Assembly (NCBI RefSeq): GCF_018617385.1
Contig: NZ_JACSKA010000006.1
Coordinates: 82,096-146,095, forward strand
Origin: Exiguobacterium sp018617385
Lineage (GTDB): Bacteria; Bacillota; Bacilli; Exiguobacteriales; Exiguobacteriaceae
DNA: 64,000 nt
Reading direction: 5' to 3'
Part shown: positions 1-8,300 of the stretch, piece by piece
Numbering within the stretch: the stretch's first letter is position 1
Layout: every line of letters begins with the position of its first letter
Translations under genes and position numbers: made by a program
The notes under the pieces: model-generated
Told to the model about the DNA's origin: nothing
Seen by the model: only the letters and a program-made list of their open reading frames with translations
Databases searched by the model: none

Positions 1-1
1 C

Positions 2-31
2 AAAAAAACCGCCTCCACATGGGGCGGTTTA
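2..31 (-). terminator. Rho-independent terminator of fnr
   Basis: GC-rich stem (AACCGCC pairing with GGCGGTT) followed by a T-run when read on the minus strand. It overlaps the stop codon of the Fnr gene. Confidence 0.8.
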
Positions 32-778
32 TAAACGACATATTCCTGCCGGGCAGCCTTCGCAATGGCACAGCTCTTTTAAAAAGTCGACATCGCGAAT
101 GATGATTGATTTCGTTGTTGTGCTGATGACCCCTTCTTTTCGCCACTGACTGATCAACCGATTCACCGTCTCACGCGGTGCACCAATCAACTGTCCGAGT
201 TCTCCATCAGACGGATGACGAGGAATCACGATTGCATCTTCTTCCTCCACTCCATGCATCGCGGCCATTCGAAGTAACGTTGAAGCCAATGCTCCAGGTT
301 TTCCGTACAACAATAAGTCACGCACTTTCATTTCGGAGTGCTTACGCATCATCGATGTCCAGCGCAAGATTTCTCCGGCAAAACGGATATCGCGCTGCAT
401 GAGCGACTCTAATTCTCGTTTTGAAATCGTCCCGATTATACTCTCTTCGGTCGTTTCGATGCTATACGAACTAGGGAATGTCTCCACGATGTCAAACTCA
501 CCAAAGAAATCATCCGATCCATACATGAACATGACGAGTGGATTTCCCTTTTTCGTGATTTTCGTGAATTTGACAGAACCACTCTTCAAGTAAAAGAACT
601 TATCACATTTTTCACCTTCCCAACACACGATACTCGCTTTTGGGTGATGTTGAAGCGTCATCATTTCGAGTAACAGCTGTTTCGTTTCGTCTGAGAATAC
701 AAAACTGTTCGGTTGGGTCGTTCCACATTGCATTGACATAGGTCGGTGCTCCCTCCACGTTTCATTCGTCCGTTCCAT
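29..778 (-). CDS. fnr: Crp/Fnr-family oxygen-responsive regulator, Bacillus Fnr type
   Basis: 249 aa. An N-terminal cyclic-nucleotide-type beta-roll (about residues 25-130) is followed by a long dimer helix and a winged HTH; the recognition helix lies in APRETVNRLIS, about 200-210. The C-terminal tail carries Cys237, Cys239, Cys242 and Cys247. Cys239-x2-Cys242-x4-Cys247 matches the spacing of the C-terminal [4Fe-4S] ligands of Bacillus subtilis Fnr, whereas E. coli Fnr carries its cluster at the N-terminus. In that family loss of oxygen allows cluster assembly and activation of anaerobic genes. The function is inferred from this cysteine pattern. The gene stands alone with its own terminator. 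Its promoter has a good -10 but a poor -35, which suits an activator-dependent start. An extra cysteine at 237 could also take part. Confidence 0.85.
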   Translation of the reverse strand: MERTNETWREHRPMSMQCGTTQPNSFVFSDETKQLLLEMMTLQHHPKASIVCWEGEKCDKFFYLKSGSVKFTKITKKGNPLVMFMYGSDDFFGEFDIVETFPSSYSIETTEESIIGTISKRELESLMQRDIRFAGEILRWTSMMRKHSEMKVRDLLLYGKPGALASTLLRMAAMHGVEEEDAIVIPRHPSDGELGQLIGAPRETVNRLISQWRKEGVISTTTKSIIIRDVDFLKELCHCEGCPAGICRL

Positions 779-788
779 TTATGACTTT

Positions 789-831
789 ATTATACAGGAG
801 TGTGACAGGGAGTATCATAAAAGTATGTGAC
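789..831 (-). promoter_or_regulatory. fnr promoter with two TGTGAC half-sites
   Basis: On the minus strand a TATAAT -10 (789-794) has no recognisable -35 at 17 bp (TGATAC). TGTGAC occurs on the plus strand at 801-806 and 826-831, 25 bp apart. These resemble Fnr/Crp half-sites but neither has a good inverted partner, so autoregulation is only a suggestion. Confidence 0.35.
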
Positions 832-852
832 ATTTCAAACAATCTTTTGAAA

Positions 853-882
853 ATAAAAAGATTCGGGTGTGACCCCGAATCT
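853..882 (-). terminator. Terminator of aldehyde dehydrogenase gene
   Basis: GATTCGGG/CCCGAATC stem followed on the minus strand by TTTTTATTTT, just after the aldehyde dehydrogenase stop codon. Confidence 0.85.
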
Positions 883-892
883 CTTGATCGAT

Positions 893-2278
893 TCATCGTT
901 GAATCAGTCGAATCAATTGTTCAGCCGGTTTGAAGTTCGGATACCGGACCGGTAAATCAAATTTCGTCGTATTCTTTAAAATAGACTTCGCATGACTGAA
1001 CGTCTCAAAACTCGTTCGCCCATGATAAGCTCCCATTCCGCTCTCGCCCACTCCACCGAACGGTAGATTCGGGTTCGTCAAATGCATGATGACATCGTTC
1101 ACGCACCCGCCACCAAAGGAAAGGTGCTTCATGACGGTTCTCTCCACGTCCTTCGACTCGGTAAAGAGATAGAGCGCCAATGGGTGTGGTCGGTCCGAGA
1201 TGAACTCGATCACTTCGTCCAATTGACGATATGGAATGACTGGTAAAATCGGACCGAAAATCTCATCTTTCATCACATCAGCATCTTCATGAAGATTCGT
1301 CATGACGGTCGGCGCAATTTTAAGCTCATCTCGGTTCGTCTCTCCACCGAACACAAGGTCCCCTTCTGTCAAATAGTGAGACAAACGGTCGAAGTGCGAT
1401 TCATTGACGATGCGCGTGTATCGTTTCGTGCCGACACCATTCCCAAACATCGCAAACGCCTCTTGTTTAATCGCTTCTAAAAATGCGTCTTGTTGCGATT
1501 CGTGGACGAGTACATAGTCTGGTGCGACACATGTTTGACCGGCGTTCATCCATTTCCCCCAGGCGACACGTTTTGCCGCAATGGAGACGTTCGCATCTCC
1601 GTGAACGATGACTGGTGATTTCCCACCTAGTTCGAGCGTGACTGGTGTCAGATGCTTCGCCGCCGCCTGATTGACGATTCGACCGACTTGCGTCGATCCC
1701 GTGAAGAAGATATAGTCCCATTTTTGTGCCAACAGCTCTTGCGCTGTGTCTTTATCCCCTTCGACACTTGCCACATATCGATCGGTGAAGGCACGCTCGA
1801 GCACCTGTGTCAGGACACGCGCCACATTCGGCGTCAATTCTGAAGGTTTGACAACGGCTGTATTCCCGGCCGCAATCGCGCCGATAAGCGGCGCAACAGC
1901 CAATTGGAATGGATAGTTCCACGGAGCGATGATCAACACCGTACCGTACGGCTCATATTGAATCTCACTCTTCATTCCAAGATGGATGGCCGTTCCACGG
2001 ACACGCTTCGGACGCATCCACCGCTTCAATTCACGCGTCGTTCGTGAAATCTCGTCGTAAATAAATCCGATTTCCGTCGTGTATGCATCCAGTTCGGACT
2101 TGTTCAAATCTTCGCGAAGCGCCTCTAGCAAATCCGCTTCATAATGCTTGATGGACTCCTTTAAAAACGTCAGCATGCTCAAACGAAATGCCATCGATTT
2201 TGTCGCCTGTGTTTTAAAGAAACGGCGCTGTTTTTGGACTAGCTCGTCAATCGTCAACTGTTCAATCGGTGCCAGCAT
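893..2278 (-). CDS. Aldehyde dehydrogenase, class 3 (AldX/YwdH-like)
   Basis: 461 aa. Oxidises aldehydes to carboxylic acids with NAD(P)+ in the cytoplasm; the substrate cannot be read from the sequence. The catalytic Cys250 lies in NAGQTCVAPD, the general base Glu216 in LELGGKSP and the oxyanion Asn121 in APWNYPF. At about 460 residues, without the extra N-terminal stretch of 490-500-residue ALDHs, it fits the class 3 fatty-aldehyde/benzaldehyde type. The start has a clear AAGGAGG about 7 nt upstream. It stands alone between two terminators. A fatty-aldehyde role is the usual guess for this class but nothing nearby confirms it. Confidence 0.85.
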   Translation of the reverse strand: MLAPIEQLTIDELVQKQRRFFKTQATKSMAFRLSMLTFLKESIKHYEADLLEALREDLNKSELDAYTTEIGFIYDEISRTTRELKRWMRPKRVRGTAIHLGMKSEIQYEPYGTVLIIAPWNYPFQLAVAPLIGAIAAGNTAVVKPSELTPNVARVLTQVLERAFTDRYVASVEGDKDTAQELLAQKWDYIFFTGSTQVGRIVNQAAAKHLTPVTLELGGKSPVIVHGDANVSIAAKRVAWGKWMNAGQTCVAPDYVLVHESQQDAFLEAIKQEAFAMFGNGVGTKRYTRIVNESHFDRLSHYLTEGDLVFGGETNRDELKIAPTVMTNLHEDADVMKDEIFGPILPVIPYRQLDEVIEFISDRPHPLALYLFTESKDVERTVMKHLSFGGGCVNDVIMHLTNPNLPFGGVGESGMGAYHGRTSFETFSHAKSILKNTTKFDLPVRYPNFKPAEQLIRLIQR

Positions 2279-2341
2279 GAACTTTCCTCCTTATGATTCA
2301 TCACATTGATTTCATTGTATCATCGCGTGAAAAGCGAATCT

Positions 2342-2381
2342 AAAAAAACGCTTTCATCGATTCACTACATACAAAGCGTTT
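2342..2381 (-). terminator. Terminator of MFS transporter gene
   Basis: Stem AAACGCTTT/AAAGCGTTT followed on the minus strand by seven T. The stem contains cre-like half-sites (AAAGCGTTT), so part of this region could be mistaken for a CcpA site. Confidence 0.7.
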
Positions 2382-2428
2382 AAATGTTTAAACGTTTAAT
2401 CATAGAGTAATCGATTGCTTCCCTCGTG

Positions 2429-3574
2429 TCAAAACATCCGTACTCTTTTTCGCGCACTGATGAGAAAGAGCAGGCTTGCGCTCCCTAAAATCAAGCCGGT
2501 CAGTGTGAACTGCTGGACGATCGAGAGTGGAAGAACACTTAAAAATGATGACCCCGCTACCGTTCCGAGAGAGAAAAAAGCATAAAACGCCCCGTATGCT
2601 TTTCCTCGATTTTGCGGAGAGGTCGATTGAATCAACAACGTATTGATGGCCGGGAATAAAATCGCAAACCCGATACCATATAAGGCAAGTACCCCATATA
2701 GGCTCGTTTCTACAACAGATTGTCCAATTAACACCTGGCTCGTCCCGATGATGGCCACCCCAAGTGCGGTCAACTTTGTTGGCGAGAATCGATCGAACAA
2801 TCGATTCGTCGGTAATAAAAAGAACAGGACGGCGACCACGCCGAACATACTAAGTAGTGTCCCGCTCAACCGCGAATCATATCCAAGTTCCTGTACGTGG
2901 AGCGGTAGTAAAAAGGCGAGTGCCCCTTGAGAAAACATGAGGAAGAAAGCACCCCAATAGGCCCGAATGACTTTCGGATCCGGCTTTTCCTGTGTCCTCT
3001 CTTTTTCTCTTATTGTCTCGACCGTTCGACTTCCTCGCATCGTCACAATCGTCACGACGAGAATCACCCAACCGAATAAAGAGACGAATAAAAAGACAGT
3101 TGGTGGCGATGTGATGCTTGCGACGATCCCGCTGAACGCTGGGCCGATAATGGCAGCTAACCCGACGAAACTACCGGTAATGGCGACTTTCTTACCTTGA
3201 CGGTTCATCGCGGTGACGTTCGCCGACAGCGTAAATGCAGCTGGGACGATGAGTCCGGCCATAAAGCCATGAATACACCGTACAAACAGTAACATGGATG
3301 CTGAGTCGACGAATTGATAAGCCAGTAAACTGAAGCTCGTCATAAACAAGCCGAGAACCAAGACCCGATACGGACCACTCCTGTCAGTCCATATACCGGA
3401 TAACATATTTCCAAACGTGTTCGTCAACGAATAGATCGCAATGGACAAGCCAGCGATAAACGAAGATGCCCCAACGGATACCGCAAACGTGCTCATGATC
3501 GGAAGTTGGGCGAACAAATCAAAAAAGGCAAAAAATACGATGGCATATAATATAAAACGTGGTGGAGTTTTCAT
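2429..3574 (-). CDS. MFS transporter, 12-TM drug/solute exporter family
   Basis: 381 aa, hydrophobic throughout, with about 12 predicted membrane segments. The loop after TM2 reads GIWTDRSGPYRVLVLG, a variant of the MFS loop 2-3 motif GxxxDRxGRR. It is short and lacks long soluble parts, as in small DHA1-type exporters such as YfmO or YttB. A proton-coupled exporter in the cytoplasmic membrane is expected; the substrate is unknown. The ribosome site AAAGAGG sits about 10 nt before the ATG. It is a single-gene unit with a terminator at 2342-2381. Confidence 0.8.
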   Translation of the reverse strand: MKTPPRFILYAIVFFAFFDLFAQLPIMSTFAVSVGASSFIAGLSIAIYSLTNTFGNMLSGIWTDRSGPYRVLVLGLFMTSFSLLAYQFVDSASMLLFVRCIHGFMAGLIVPAAFTLSANVTAMNRQGKKVAITGSFVGLAAIIGPAFSGIVASITSPPTVFLFVSLFGWVILVVTIVTMRGSRTVETIREKERTQEKPDPKVIRAYWGAFFLMFSQGALAFLLPLHVQELGYDSRLSGTLLSMFGVVAVLFFLLPTNRLFDRFSPTKLTALGVAIIGTSQVLIGQSVVETSLYGVLALYGIGFAILFPAINTLLIQSTSPQNRGKAYGAFYAFFSLGTVAGSSFLSVLPLSIVQQFTLTGLILGSASLLFLISARKRVRMF

Positions 3575-3656
3575 CGGACAATTCCTCTTTCCCGTGATCT
3601 TATTCTTAGTCTAGCTGGAGCTCCAACCGTTTCATAGGGATGAATGGGTTTAGACA

Positions 3657-3690
3657 CAAAAAATCCCTACAGCCAAAGGCTATAGGGAAA
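3657..3690 (-). terminator. Terminator of yesMN-deoD unit
   Basis: CCCTATAGCC/GGCTGTAGGG stem followed by ATTTTTT on the minus strand, about 6 bp after the deoD stop. Confidence 0.85.
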
Positions 3691-3695
3691 ATCGC

Positions 3696-4409
3696 TTAGT
3701 TTGTCACTTCGACGGCTGTGTCGAGAGCGACACGAATCATTTCATCGAACGTCGATTGACGCTCTTCTGAAGTCGTCTCTTCACCCGTCAACAAGTGGTC
3801 AGAGATCGTGAGGATCGTCAACGCGTTCACTTTGTGTTTCGCCGCAAGCGTGTAAAGACCTGCTGCTTCCATCTCGATCGCGAGGCAACCGAAGTCCGCC
3901 CATTTCTTGAAGTGATGGAAATCATCTTGATAGAATTGGTCAGCCGTGAAGATTTGTCCGACTTTGACCGGAATACCTGCTTTTTCTGCATTCATATACG
4001 CACGATGTAGGAGGTCGAACGTCGCTGTCGGCGCATAGTCCATGCCGTTGAAACGGACACGGTTTTGTCCCATTTCACTTGATGCGCTCATCGCGATGAC
4101 AACGTCACGCACTTTAACATCTTCTTGAATTCCGCCCGCTGTTCCGACACGGATCAAGTTTTTAGCACCGTACGACATGATGAGTTCATTCACGTAAATC
4201 GACATCGATGGGACACCCATCCCCGTACCTTGAACCGAGATCCGTTTGCCTTTGTATGTTCCCGTGAAGCCGTACATGCCACGAACTTCGTTATATAATT
4301 CGACGTCTTCTAAAAACGTTTCCGCGATATACTTGGCGCGAAGCGGATCCCCTGGAAGTAATACCGTTTCTGCAATTTGTCCTTCTTGAGCTCCAATGTG
4401 TACACTCAT
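3696..4409 (-). CDS. deoD: Purine-nucleoside phosphorylase, hexameric DeoD type
   Basis: 237 aa, full length for the trimeric/hexameric DeoD family (235-240). It cleaves purine (deoxy)ribonucleosides with phosphate to base plus (deoxy)ribose-1-phosphate. The N-terminus MSVHIGAQEGQIAETVLLPGDPLRAK, in two parts typical of DeoD, carries the phosphate-binding GDPLRAK; FLAIEMEAAGLY is the nucleoside-binding segment and SDHLLTGEET carries the catalytic Asp. It begins 15 bp after the yesN-like stop with its own AAAGGAGGAATTC ribosome site, and no terminator separates them, so it is probably transcribed with the two-component genes. Why purine salvage should be linked to a YesMN-type system is not evident. 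Confidence 0.93.
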   Translation of the reverse strand: MSVHIGAQEGQIAETVLLPGDPLRAKYIAETFLEDVELYNEVRGMYGFTGTYKGKRISVQGTGMGVPSMSIYVNELIMSYGAKNLIRVGTAGGIQEDVKVRDVVIAMSASSEMGQNRVRFNGMDYAPTATFDLLHRAYMNAEKAGIPVKVGQIFTADQFYQDDFHHFKKWADFGCLAIEMEAAGLYTLAAKHKVNALTILTISDHLLTGEETTSEERQSTFDEMIRVALDTAVEVTN

Positions 4410-4424
4410 GTTTGAATTCCTCCT

Positions 4425-5135
4425 TTAAGCTTGTCGTTGAACTTGTTCCCGAAATTCGTTCGGAGTAACACCGACTTGTTTTTTAAAGACCTTTCGGAAA
4501 TATTTGTCGTCCGAAAAGCCGACTGCTTGGGCGACTTCATAGATACGCTGTCTACTCGTTTCTAACAGGCGCTTTGCTTCGTTCATCCGAATCGTCAACA
4601 CGTACTCAGATAGATTCACGCCATATTGTTGTTTAAATCGTCGTGAGATATACTCCCGACTTAAGTAAAACCGTTCACTCATTCCTTGCAAACTCAGTTC
4701 TTCCGCAAAGTGTTGTTCAATATACGTCCCGATTTGGGCAATCGGATCTTCACTCGACTCCTTCACCACGTCCGCTAACGCGCGTGACAACGTATCGTTT
4801 AATACATCGGGGTCAATCGGTTTCAACAGATAATCAAAGCTTCCGTATTGGATGGCCCGACGCATGTACGAATACTCATCGTAACCTGTCAACACAACGA
4901 GCTTAGAGAATGAAGCGTGGTCGTGTACCCACTCCATCAGCTCGATTCCATCACAATGTGGCATTTGAATATCCGATAGAATTAAAGCCGGTCGTTCCTG
5001 CTCGATGAGCGCCTTTGCCTCAAGCCCGTTCTTCGCCTCGAGTACGGCCTTCACACCGAACCGTTCCCATTCGCCGAGTAATTTTACCGCTTCCCTTACC
5101 GGAGATTCATCATCTACAATCAACACTTTCGTCAT
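4425..5135 (-). CDS. Response regulator, YesN type (receiver plus AraC HTH)
   Basis: 236 aa. Receiver domain at residues 1-120 with the acidic pair DD8-9, phospho-acceptor Asp55 (ILSDIQMP) and Lys106-Pro in YLLKPID. Residues about 130-236 form an AraC/XylS double HTH (GMSERFYLSREYISRRFKQ and VAQAVGFSDDKYFRKVFKK). YesN-type regulators usually control carbohydrate uptake and depolymerisation genes, often an ABC transporter next door. Its start overlaps the kinase stop by 4 bp. It lacks the long middle region of larger YesN proteins. A plausible target is the CUT1 transporter 8-14 kb away, which has a shared 26-bp upstream motif; this is inference. Confidence 0.88.
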   Translation of the reverse strand: MTKVLIVDDESPVREAVKLLGEWERFGVKAVLEAKNGLEAKALIEQERPALILSDIQMPHCDGIELMEWVHDHASFSKLVVLTGYDEYSYMRRAIQYGSFDYLLKPIDPDVLNDTLSRALADVVKESSEDPIAQIGTYIEQHFAEELSLQGMSERFYLSREYISRRFKQQYGVNLSEYVLTIRMNEAKRLLETSRQRIYEVAQAVGFSDDKYFRKVFKKQVGVTPNEFREQVQRQA

Positions 5136-6883
5136 GATGCCACCCCTTCATCCGTTGCCGGGAAACGCATCATGATTCGAAAACCGCCTGTTTCAGGTGT
5201 AGCCAACATAAATTCTGCCTCCCGATTATAGTTTAACATGAGTCGATCACGAATGTTTCGTAATCCTGTGCCCTCTGTGTCATAAAATGTCGAGTCCCCT
5301 TGTTCAATCCGTGACATGACCCGTTCCCACTCTTCCGTCGTCAAGGAACGTCCACTATTCTCACAGCGAATCACGAGTGTCGCCCCTTCCATCCAAATCA
5401 TCACGTCAAATCGATTCGCCAACGCCGAGCCGTCTCGTTCGAACCCATGTTTGAAAAAGTTCTCTGCGAGCGGCTGTAAAATCATCTTAGGAACAATCAG
5501 TTCATGGAGGTCCTGAGGGACTGAAACGTTCACTTGAAACTGATTTGGAAAACGTACGTCTTGCAGGCGAATATATGAGTTCAAATGCTCGATTTCTCTC
5601 TTTAGCGTGACCATCGACTCTTCAGGATGCATCGTATATCGCATCATCGAAGAGAGTTGTGTGATCAATCGATAGACGGTTTTTCCATCTCCCTTTAAAG
5701 CGAGTGTACCGATCGACTGTAGCGCATTGAATAAGAAATGCGGATTGGTTTGCGCCTGTAAGGCACGTAGTTCATTTGTTCGGTTCTCTAAGGCAAGCTT
5801 ATACTCCCGTTGAATCAGATCATCGATTCGCTCAATCATCCGCTTGAACTGTCTCCCGAGTACGCCGAACTCATCATTTCCAAGGGAATCGAACGAGACC
5901 GTCATATCGCCTTGCTCAATTCGCCAAATGTTCGAGGTCAACGTCTTGATTGGAGTCGTCAGTTTCATCGAGGCGTACGTGGCACCGATCAACGCCAGAA
6001 TGAGGGAGATGATTCCGACTAACAAAATAATGAACGATGTTCGTGAAGCCGGCTCCGTCAAGAGCTGATCTGGAATCGACTTCCCGACATAGAACTGCTG
6101 ATGGTCGAACTCAAACGTTTTCGTGATTTGATGATGTTTTCCATCGGTCGAGAGCGACCTCGGTTGAAACGAAGAAGGAATCTCGCCATCTCCAAGATGG
6201 GCGAACACACGATTGTCCTCACCAACGAACCATAGACTTTCCTCCGGACTATTTTGAAGAGAAGCCAACTGTCCGATGAACAAATCTTCCGTGATATCGA
6301 GTGACAGAATCGCGAGCGGTTCGTTCGTTTCAATTTTGTCGAGTCTGAAATGGAGGGTGACGACATCTTCTTGCGTCATGATTGGTCCGAAATCATGATA
6401 CGGGATGAGCGGATGTGACGCTTCAAGCAGGACGCGACTTTTCGGATTATTCAACAACTGTCGTTGGACAGCGCTCGGCTCTTTTTTGGAACGTGGTGAT
6501 ACTTTCATTTTATACGCTGCGAATGAATCCATGTCTTCAAGCATCAACAGCTGAATTTGCGCCACGTCTTCCCGGGACAAATACATCGCGAGGAGCGCTC
6601 GTCGCACTTCAATCTCCGTTTCTCTTAACGACAGTCCCGGTCCGTATTCCAATATGTCCAATACGTCACGATCCGCATACAGGCTAGTCGGCAAGCGACT
6701 CAAGTCAGAGATATAGCGTTCCATCTGACGCGTCCCCCGTTCAAGCGACCATTCCGTCATTTCTAGACCGCGTTCACGTTCTCGATCCTCCACATACCAA
6801 AATGAAATGATTGTCGCGATAATGACCGGCACGATAATGGTCAATGCAATCATTCCCGTTAACTTTGTCCGAATGCTATTCAA
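5132..6883 (-). CDS. Sensor histidine kinase, YesM type
   Basis: 583 aa. TM1 is at about 10-30, followed by a large extracytoplasmic sensor region to about 280, TM2 at 283-303, HAMP at about 304-360 (MKLTTPIKTLTSNIWRIEQGD), then His_kinase/HATPase. The phospho-acceptor is His382 in NPHFLFNAL, the LytS/YesM H-box. The ATP-binding N-box region is LAENFFKHGF and the G-box is TGLRNIRDRL. The start codon is TTG with GGGGGG 6-11 nt upstream; no ATG fits. It is the first gene of a yesM-yesN-deoD unit. A perfect palindromic cre lies upstream, so the system should be shut down by preferred sugars. The signal is unknown, probably an extracellular saccharide or its binding protein. Confidence 0.88.
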   Translation of the reverse strand: MNSIRTKLTGMIALTIIVPVIIATIISFWYVEDRERERGLEMTEWSLERGTRQMERYISDLSRLPTSLYADRDVLDILEYGPGLSLRETEIEVRRALLAMYLSREDVAQIQLLMLEDMDSFAAYKMKVSPRSKKEPSAVQRQLLNNPKSRVLLEASHPLIPYHDFGPIMTQEDVVTLHFRLDKIETNEPLAILSLDITEDLFIGQLASLQNSPEESLWFVGEDNRVFAHLGDGEIPSSFQPRSLSTDGKHHQITKTFEFDHQQFYVGKSIPDQLLTEPASRTSFIILLVGIISLILALIGATYASMKLTTPIKTLTSNIWRIEQGDMTVSFDSLGNDEFGVLGRQFKRMIERIDDLIQREYKLALENRTNELRALQAQTNPHFLFNALQSIGTLALKGDGKTVYRLITQLSSMMRYTMHPEESMVTLKREIEHLNSYIRLQDVRFPNQFQVNVSVPQDLHELIVPKMILQPLAENFFKHGFERDGSALANRFDVMIWMEGATLVIRCENSGRSLTTEEWERVMSRIEQGDSTFYDTEGTGLRNIRDRLMLNYNREAEFMLATPETGGFRIMMRFPATDEGVAS

Positions 6884-6920
6884 CGCTATCCCCCCTACCT
6901 CATGAGTATATCACGCACTA

Positions 6921-6934
6921 TGCAAACGTTTGCA
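6921..6934 (-). promoter_or_regulatory. cre (CcpA) site upstream of the two-component operon
   Basis: TGCAAACGTTTGCA is a perfect palindrome and a full match to the cre consensus TGNAANCGNWNNCA. It lies just upstream of a TATACT -10 (minus strand), about 40 bp before the kinase start, where CcpA would block RNA polymerase. Confidence 0.75.
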
Positions 6935-6941
6935 ATAATCC

Positions 6942-6977
6942 TAAAAGAGAATCCTCGTTTCTTTCGAAACAAGGATT
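6942..6977 (-). terminator. Terminator of M48 protease gene
   Basis: Stem AATCCTTGTTTC/GAAACGAGGATT with a tetraloop, then TCTTTT on the minus strand. Confidence 0.75.
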
Positions 6978-6986
6978 ACGCGACGA

Positions 6987-8201
6987 TTAATACGATTCCA
7001 TTAAATCAATGAGTTGTGGACCGTGTCCCATTTCTCGCGCCACATCAATCGGTGTCATACCTTCTTCGTTCTCAATGGTCACGTCTGCACCGTGATCAAG
7101 TAAGAGACGGACCGTCTCAGGATCGACGTCATCATTATAGAACAAGTTATGGAGCGGTGTTTCCCCATATTCGTCTTGAATGTTCACATCCGTCACGTTT
7201 GCCAGTTCCGCTTCAATTTCTTCATAACTCGCATTCATGAACGTCAATTCTTGAATCGGTTCTCCTAATTCCATTTCCCAATCCTCTTCGAAATCCTCGC
7301 TCATGGCCGATGCGACAAAATCAGATAAATCATCGTTCATGACGAGTAAGGCGATGATGGCTCCGTTTCCGATGACAGTCAATAGAATCATCGAAATGAT
7401 AGAGGCTTTCACATATCCCGCTGTTTTAAAGACCGGTACGTTTTCTTCGCCCGCATGTGTCGCAATCGCTGCGATGCGTTTCGGTAATGTCGGATGCGTC
7501 GACAACAGTTCACTATATTTCGCGATGAATCCGTTCTCCCGGCTCGCTTCATACAGATAGTCAAACTCATTCACTTCTTTCGCGAGCGGTCCCCCGATTG
7601 CAAGTACGGTCAACGCTCGTTTTGCTGCTCCTGAATCTTGAAGATAATGCGCTGCCATCCGGTCACACGTATATTCACATGCACGCGAATAAGCCGATCC
7701 TAAAAACGGAATGATGCTACCAAGTAAGACAACCCATTGTTTTTGAACGTGGTTCCGACGAATATGTGCCAATTCATGTGCGATGACAAACTCGACTTCT
7801 TTCGTCTGTCCAGTACGTGTCAATTCCACGACATCAGAATATAAGATGACCATATTCTTTTGGAAGAATCGCGTGGCGAAAGCATTTAATACACCACCAG
7901 CTTGTAAGATATACACATCCGGCAACAACCGAATCCCCATCTCAGCCCCGACGCGTTGAACCAGTTCATGAAGCTCTGCGAACTGACGAGGCGTCACCTT
8001 GACACCGTTCGTCCGAATATATCCGATCTGAATCCAGTGCGTAAACATCGAGAGTGCTACGATCGTCCCGATGATCCACAAGAAAAGACCGAACGATGCA
8101 ATCGTCAGTACGATTCCTAAAATCAAGACGAGTACGCTTGCTGCGACTAATAATGAGAAGTATAAATTTTCTCGTTTATGTACCAAGTTTGAATGATTCA
8201 T
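6987..8201 (-). CDS. M48 zinc metalloprotease with C-terminal ankyrin repeats
   Basis: 404 aa. Two adjacent membrane segments (about 13-55) precede an M48 peptidase domain with the zinc motif HELAH (His142, Glu143, His146) and a third ligand candidate Glu176 in ACEYTCD. A further TM lies at about 265-290. The last 60 residues contain an ankyrin module (GETPLHNLFYNDDVDPETVRLLLDHGADV and GMTPIDVAREMGHG, given here in two parts). HtpX-like M48 enzymes degrade damaged membrane proteins. The ankyrin tail is an uncommon addition and may recruit substrates or tune activity. The start is set by AAGGAGAAATTAG before the ATG. It is a single-gene unit. Confidence 0.85.
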   Translation of the reverse strand: MNHSNLVHKRENLYFSLLVAASVLVLILGIVLTIASFGLFLWIIGTIVALSMFTHWIQIGYIRTNGVKVTPRQFAELHELVQRVGAEMGIRLLPDVYILQAGGVLNAFATRFFQKNMVILYSDVVELTRTGQTKEVEFVIAHELAHIRRNHVQKQWVVLLGSIIPFLGSAYSRACEYTCDRMAAHYLQDSGAAKRALTVLAIGGPLAKEVNEFDYLYEASRENGFIAKYSELLSTHPTLPKRIAAIATHAGEENVPVFKTAGYVKASIISMILLTVIGNGAIIALLVMNDDLSDFVASAMSEDFEEDWEMELGEPIQELTFMNASYEEIEAELANVTDVNIQDEYGETPLHNLFYNDDVDPETVRLLLDHGADVTIENEEGMTPIDVAREMGHGPQLIDLMESY

Positions 8202-8265
8202 CTAATTTCTCCTTCTTTTTCCAAAATACATGTTTAATTATACCGTTCCTTCCAGAAGAAACAAC

Positions 8266-8300
8266 GAAAAAAATAGAAACTGACGGATTCGTCAGTTTCT
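8266..8300 (-). terminator. Terminator of sugar-dehydrogenase-like gene
   Basis: AGAAACTGACG/CGTCAGTTTCT stem followed by ATTTTTTT on the minus strand. Confidence 0.85.
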
